Of a stretch of DNA of 64,000 nucleotides, positions 61,391-64,000 are shown one piece after another (the stretch's first letter is position 1; each line of letters opens with the position of its first letter). The notes under the pieces were generated by a model that did no database searches, was not told the origin of the DNA, and was given only the letters and a program-made list of their open reading frames with translations. The position numbers and the translations under genes are program-made. Source of the stretch: Planctomycetota bacterium (lineage in GTDB: Bacteria; Planctomycetota; UBA1135; UBA2386); the NCBI GenBank assembly GCA_020638695.1, contig JACKIB010000005.1, positions 62,001 through 126,000 of the forward strand. The letters are read 5' to 3'.

Positions 61391-62893
61391 TCACCCGGCG
61401 TAGCCCCGGAGACGGGTTGCGGCCAACACGTCGTCCGGGCACACGTCGTCGCGCCCGTCCAGGTCGGCGAGGGTTCGCGCGATGCGCAGCAACCGTACCC
61501 GGGCGCGGCCCGACATCCGGTACACCCGCAGTACGTCGTCCAGCGTGCGATGGACGTCCGGGTCCCCGCCGACAGCGCGCTCCAACGCGTCGTTCTCCAG
61601 CCGTCCGTTCGGCACCCGTCCGGAGCGTCGGCGCTGTCGTTCGATCGCGGCGGCGATCCGCGCGCGGCTGGCGGCCGTACTCCAGCCGGGGTCGCGCGGT
61701 TGGCGCAGTTCGGTCGGCTCGAGGTTGGGCACCTCGACCTGAAGGTCGATCCGATCCAACAGGGGACCGGAGACCCGCGCGCGGTACCGGTCACGCACGG
61801 CGGGTGAACAGCGGCATGGCCGGGTCGGGTGGCTGGCGTACCCGCACGGACAGGGGTTCATCGCGCAGATCAGCAGGAAGTCGGCGGGCATGGTCACCGA
61901 GCCGCGCACGCGTCCGATCGTCAGCCGGCCCTCTTCCAACGGCTGCCGCAGTCCCTCGATCGCCTCCCGCCGAAACTCGGGCAACTCGTCGAGGAACAGC
62001 ACACCGTGCTGCGCCAGCGTGATCTCCCCGGGGCGTGGGTCGCGTCCGCCGCCGAGCAGGCTGGGGGAGCTGCTGGTGTGGTGCGGCGCGCGCATCGGTC
62101 GCTGGCCGAACCGTCCGTCCGGTGCCCGCCCATCGACGGTGTGGATCTTGAGGATCTCCAACGCCTCCTGCTCGTCGGGGGGCGGCAAGAGTCCGACCAG
62201 CCGTCGCGCGAGCGCGGACTTGCCGGACCCCGGGGGGCCGACCATCAGGAGGTTGTGGCGTCCGGCCGCGGCCACCTGCAGGGCGAGCTTGGGCGTGGCG
62301 TGACCGCGGATGTCGCCGAGGTCGAGACCCATCGGGGCGGGATCCGGCGGCAGCGGCTGCTGCGGTTGAAGCTGCAACTCGCCCCGTCGCCACAGGATCG
62401 CTTCGCGGAGGTTTGCCGCCGCGTAGACCGAGATCCCCGGTACCAGCGCGGCGTGCCGCGCGCAGTCCGGGGCGGTCAACAGCTCGGTCCAGCCGCGGTC
62501 CCGCGCGGCGAGGGCGACCGAGATGATCCCCGGCGTCGGCAGGATCTCACCGGACAGCGACACTTCACCGGCGGCGGCAAGGCGCGCCGGCGGTGCGAAC
62601 TCGCCGGCCGCACCGGCCAGGCCCAGCGCCATCGGCAGATCGAAGCCGTTGCCGGTCTTGCGGATCGTCGCCGGTGTCAGGTTGATGGTCGGAACGTCAC
62701 GGGGCAGCGCGAGCCCCTGTGCCGCGAAGCCGCCCATGACGCGGAAATACGCCTCGCGCACGCCGGCATCGGCGAGTCCGAGAATGCGGGGAACCCCGGT
62801 ACAGCTGTTGCCCAAGGTCACTTCGAGCGTCACCGGGACAGCATCTACACCGAGGATCACCGCGCAGCCGATGCGCACGGGACGGTGGGTCAT
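61391..62893 (-). CDS. comM: YifB/ComM-type Mg-chelatase-like AAA+ ATPase
   Basis: 500 residues. A ChlI N-terminal domain (GCAVILGVDAVPVTLEVTLG... DVPTINLTPATIRKTG) is followed by an AAA+ core with Walker A GPPGSGKS (about 218-225), Walker B VLFLDELPEF (about 300) and sensor motifs in RCSPAVRDRYRARVSGPLLDRIDL. The C-terminal lid has SGRARVRLLRIARTLADLD. ComM is a hexameric helicase that extends heteroduplexes in natural transformation. ATG 62893 has GGGGGG 8 nt upstream; GTG 62902 is a weaker alternative. It is divergent from the small zinc protein. Confidence 0.92.
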   Translation of the reverse strand: MTHRPVRIGCAVILGVDAVPVTLEVTLGNSCTGVPRILGLADAGVREAYFRVMGGFAAQGLALPRDVPTINLTPATIRKTGNGFDLPMALGLAGAAGEFAPPARLAAAGEVSLSGEILPTPGIISVALAARDRGWTELLTAPDCARHAALVPGISVYAAANLREAILWRRGELQLQPQQPLPPDPAPMGLDLGDIRGHATPKLALQVAAAGRHNLLMVGPPGSGKSALARRLVGLLPPPDEQEALEILKIHTVDGRAPDGRFGQRPMRAPHHTSSSPSLLGGGRDPRPGEITLAQHGVLFLDELPEFRREAIEGLRQPLEEGRLTIGRVRGSVTMPADFLLICAMNPCPCGYASHPTRPCRCSPAVRDRYRARVSGPLLDRIDLQVEVPNLEPTELRQPRDPGWSTAASRARIAAAIERQRRRSGRVPNGRLENDALERAVGGDPDVHRTLDDVLRVYRMSGRARVRLLRIARTLADLDGRDDVCPDDVLAATRLRGYAG

Positions 62894-62949
62894 GGCACTC
62901 ACCCCCCTGTGCCCACGGCGGCGCTCCGGTGACGCAGGAATGCCGGGGC

Positions 62950-62978
62950 TTTTCAGTTCGGCCGGTGGTGCCTAGCCT
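62950..62978 (+). promoter_or_regulatory. Candidate promoter of the small zinc-binding protein gene
   Basis: TTTTCA (62950-62955), 17-bp spacer, TAGCCT (62973-62978), then 5 nt to GTG 62984 or 8 nt to ATG 62987. Spacing is ideal; box matches are partial. The implied transcript is leaderless. Confidence 0.4.
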
Positions 62979-62986
62979 GGCTGGTG

Positions 62987-63238
62987 ATGAAGGTCGCCGA
63001 ACTCGACACGATCCTGCTGGCCGAGGACATCGACAAGCGCGTCCAGCTGCACTGCCTGTCGTGTCGACGGCGGCTCGGTGGCGTCACCCTGGCCGATCGG
63101 TTCCGGCCGGACGGGAGCTCCGAGCCGGGACTCTCCATCGCCCAACTCACCCAGGATCTGCGCGACTTCCAGCAGAGCCGGAGCGCCGTCAGCTTGACCT
63201 GTGGCTGTGGCGTGCGCTCGACGTTCCACCTGATCTGA
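62987..63238 (+). CDS. Small Cys-rich (zinc-ribbon-like) protein
   Basis: 83 residues. LHCLSCRRRLGG (CxxC, about 23-26) and VSLTCGCGV (CxC, about 72-74) form a plausible zinc site linking the two ends. The middle (LADRFRPDGSSEPGLSIAQLTQDLRDF) is helical. Family not recognised; it may be a small nucleic-acid- or protein-binding factor. GTG 62984, one codon upstream, is an alternative start. It stands alone, divergent from comM. Confidence 0.6.
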   Translation: MKVAELDTILLAEDIDKRVQLHCLSCRRRLGGVTLADRFRPDGSSEPGLSIAQLTQDLRDFQQSRSAVSLTCGCGVRSTFHLI

Positions 63239-63313
63239 TCCCCGCCGCGGGGCGAGGATCGACGGCTCCGCCGCTCGCCGGAGCCCGCGCACGGTGATCC
63301 GCGGGGTCGGACA

Positions 63314-63670
63314 TCACCGTGCGCAGATCGCCTTGAGGATTGCGCCGACACCCGCACGTGATGCGGGGTGCAGTCCGCGCACGCGATGCACCGAGCCGGC
63401 CACGGACCGGCCGAGCTGTTCGCCGAAGGCGACCACCCGCAGGCTCGGGTCGATCGCGCGCAGCGACCGCACGACTTCGCGCGCCAGCCGCGCCGGTACG
63501 TCGCCGGGGATCACCAGGCCGTCGTGACCGCCGCACTCCAGGAACATCCCCCGTGCCTCCGCGAGCACACGTGCCGAGTCGACCCGGTGGCCTTGTGCAC
63601 GCAGCATGGTGGCGAGGGCGGCGACGCCCGAAGCACCCACGAGGATCAGGAATTCGGCAGGTTCCGCCAT
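63314..63670 (-). CDS. Receiver-like (degenerate CheY fold) protein
   Basis: 118 residues, cytoplasmic. The order FLILVGASGVAALATMLRAQGHRVDSARVLAEARGMF, GGHDGLVIPGD, ARLAREVVRSLRAIDPSLRVVAFG follows a response-regulator receiver. The strand-3 Asp that normally accepts phosphate falls on Pro (DGLVIP), and the acidic pair at the N-terminus is missing, so it would not be phosphorylated. It is probably a pseudo-receiver for protein contacts. The ATG at 63670 is chosen over a longer frame that adds an unrelated N-terminus. Confidence 0.55.
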   Translation of the reverse strand: MAEPAEFLILVGASGVAALATMLRAQGHRVDSARVLAEARGMFLECGGHDGLVIPGDVPARLAREVVRSLRAIDPSLRVVAFGEQLGRSVAGSVHRVRGLHPASRAGVGAILKAICAR

Positions 63671-63756
63671 GCTGTGGTGTTCATCGGCACGGCGGGCATC
63701 GAGTGTCAAGACATTCGCTAGTGGCTGCCGATGAGGGCGCCGAGGAAGGGGAGAAC

Positions 63757-64000
63757 ATGAACATCCACACGTCGCTTTGTCTGAGTCTTGTACTGAGCCA
63801 GGTAGCGGTGTCGCAGGGCTCGACAGGTCCTGGGGCAGAGCTGGTCCTGCCGCACACCCATGCCACCACCGAGGGTACGGGGTGGACCAACGTCCCGTTC
63901 GGCCGCGGCTTGGCCCTACGTTGCCAGATGGCCTACATGCCCGAGACCATGACGGCGGCGGCGGTGATCAAGGAGCTGGCGTTCCGGCCCGACGGAGGGT
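63757..64000 (+). CDS. Exported planctomycete-type protein, truncated by window end
   Basis: The first 81 codons only. Signal peptide MNIHTSLCLSLVLSQVAVSQG. The mature start (LPHTHATTEGTGWTNVPFGRG, then QMAYMPETM and IKELAFRPDGG) matches the entry pattern of a large planctomycete family of exported beta-rich proteins that describe an EG-x(n)-PF and FRPDG core. AGGAAGGGGAG precedes the ATG by 3-4 nt. A nine-codon frame starting at 63731 ends by overlapping this ATG (ACATGA), possibly by chance. The 3' end lies beyond the window. Confidence 0.7.
   Translation, partial: MNIHTSLCLSLVLSQVAVSQGSTGPGAELVLPHTHATTEGTGWTNVPFGRGLALRCQMAYMPETMTAAAVIKELAFRPDGG

Overview
The window is about 70% G+C throughout. 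Both strands carry densely packed genes with strong G/C bias at third codon positions. Gene content points to a planctomycete (Planctomycetota), probably one of the marine lineages rich in exported repeat proteins. The markers are an ECF sigma factor fused to a membrane segment and carboxypeptidase-regulatory-like repeats, ELWxxDGTxxGT and FG-GAP repeat proteins, a tricorn-type S41 peptidase, DUF1579, a Hanks kinase with a degenerate formylglycine-enzyme-like tail, and many HEAT/TPR lipoproteins. This assignment rests on family content only. No rRNA, tRNA, CRISPR array or intact transposase gene was found.

Layout. 1-12.8 kb: the tail of a GNAT acetyltransferase, TPR and HEAT lipoproteins, a 165-bp tandem repeat array, a candidate structured RNA with a strong intrinsic terminator, a vWA protein and an SGNH/GDSL hydrolase. 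12.9-16.9 kb: an isoprenoid/NADP cluster (polyprenyl synthase, dxs, NAD kinase) behind a good promoter. 17-21.7 kb: a flavin disulfide reductase overlapping a tricorn-like peptidase. 21.9-31 kb: exported and surface-protein genes, two of them broken by small indels (14-bp duplication plus a second shift; 7-nt deletion), a decayed fragment of the tricorn gene and a two-domain DUF1579 protein. 31-38 kb: the ECF fusion, a Ski2-like helicase, a small helical protein and an FtsQ/POTRA-like protein. 38.2-44.4 kb: an overlapping operon of receptor kinase, lipoprotein and PP2C phosphatase, ending in a 180-bp palindromic MITE-like element. 44.9-47.6 kb: GspF and a histidine kinase sharing one base. 49.3-54.7 kb: two large tandem Ig-like/Gly-rich exported paralogues. 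54.7-59.7 kb: a tight run of amidohydrolase, DHH phosphoesterase (NrnA type), calcineurin-type phosphoesterase, CutA and a DASS transporter. 59.9-64 kb: an exported protein, ComM, a small zinc-ribbon protein, a pseudo-receiver and the start of another exported protein.

How genes work together. ispA, dxs and nadK plausibly form one transcription unit feeding isoprenoid and NADP(H) supply. The kinase, lipoprotein and PP2C genes look like a reversible phosphorylation module that senses the periplasm or envelope. GspF and the overlapping NtrB/PilS-like kinase suggest coupled secretion/pilus assembly and sensing. Several genes have a -10-like hexamer only 5-9 nt before the start codon (leaderless type); others have clear Shine-Dalgarno sequences.

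Two TA/TAG-ended palindromic repeats are present: family A (165-bp tandem copies, plus an 86-bp inverted copy 28 kb away) and family B (180 bp). Both supply the TAG stop codon of a neighbouring gene. All functions are read from sequence motifs; no database search was possible.
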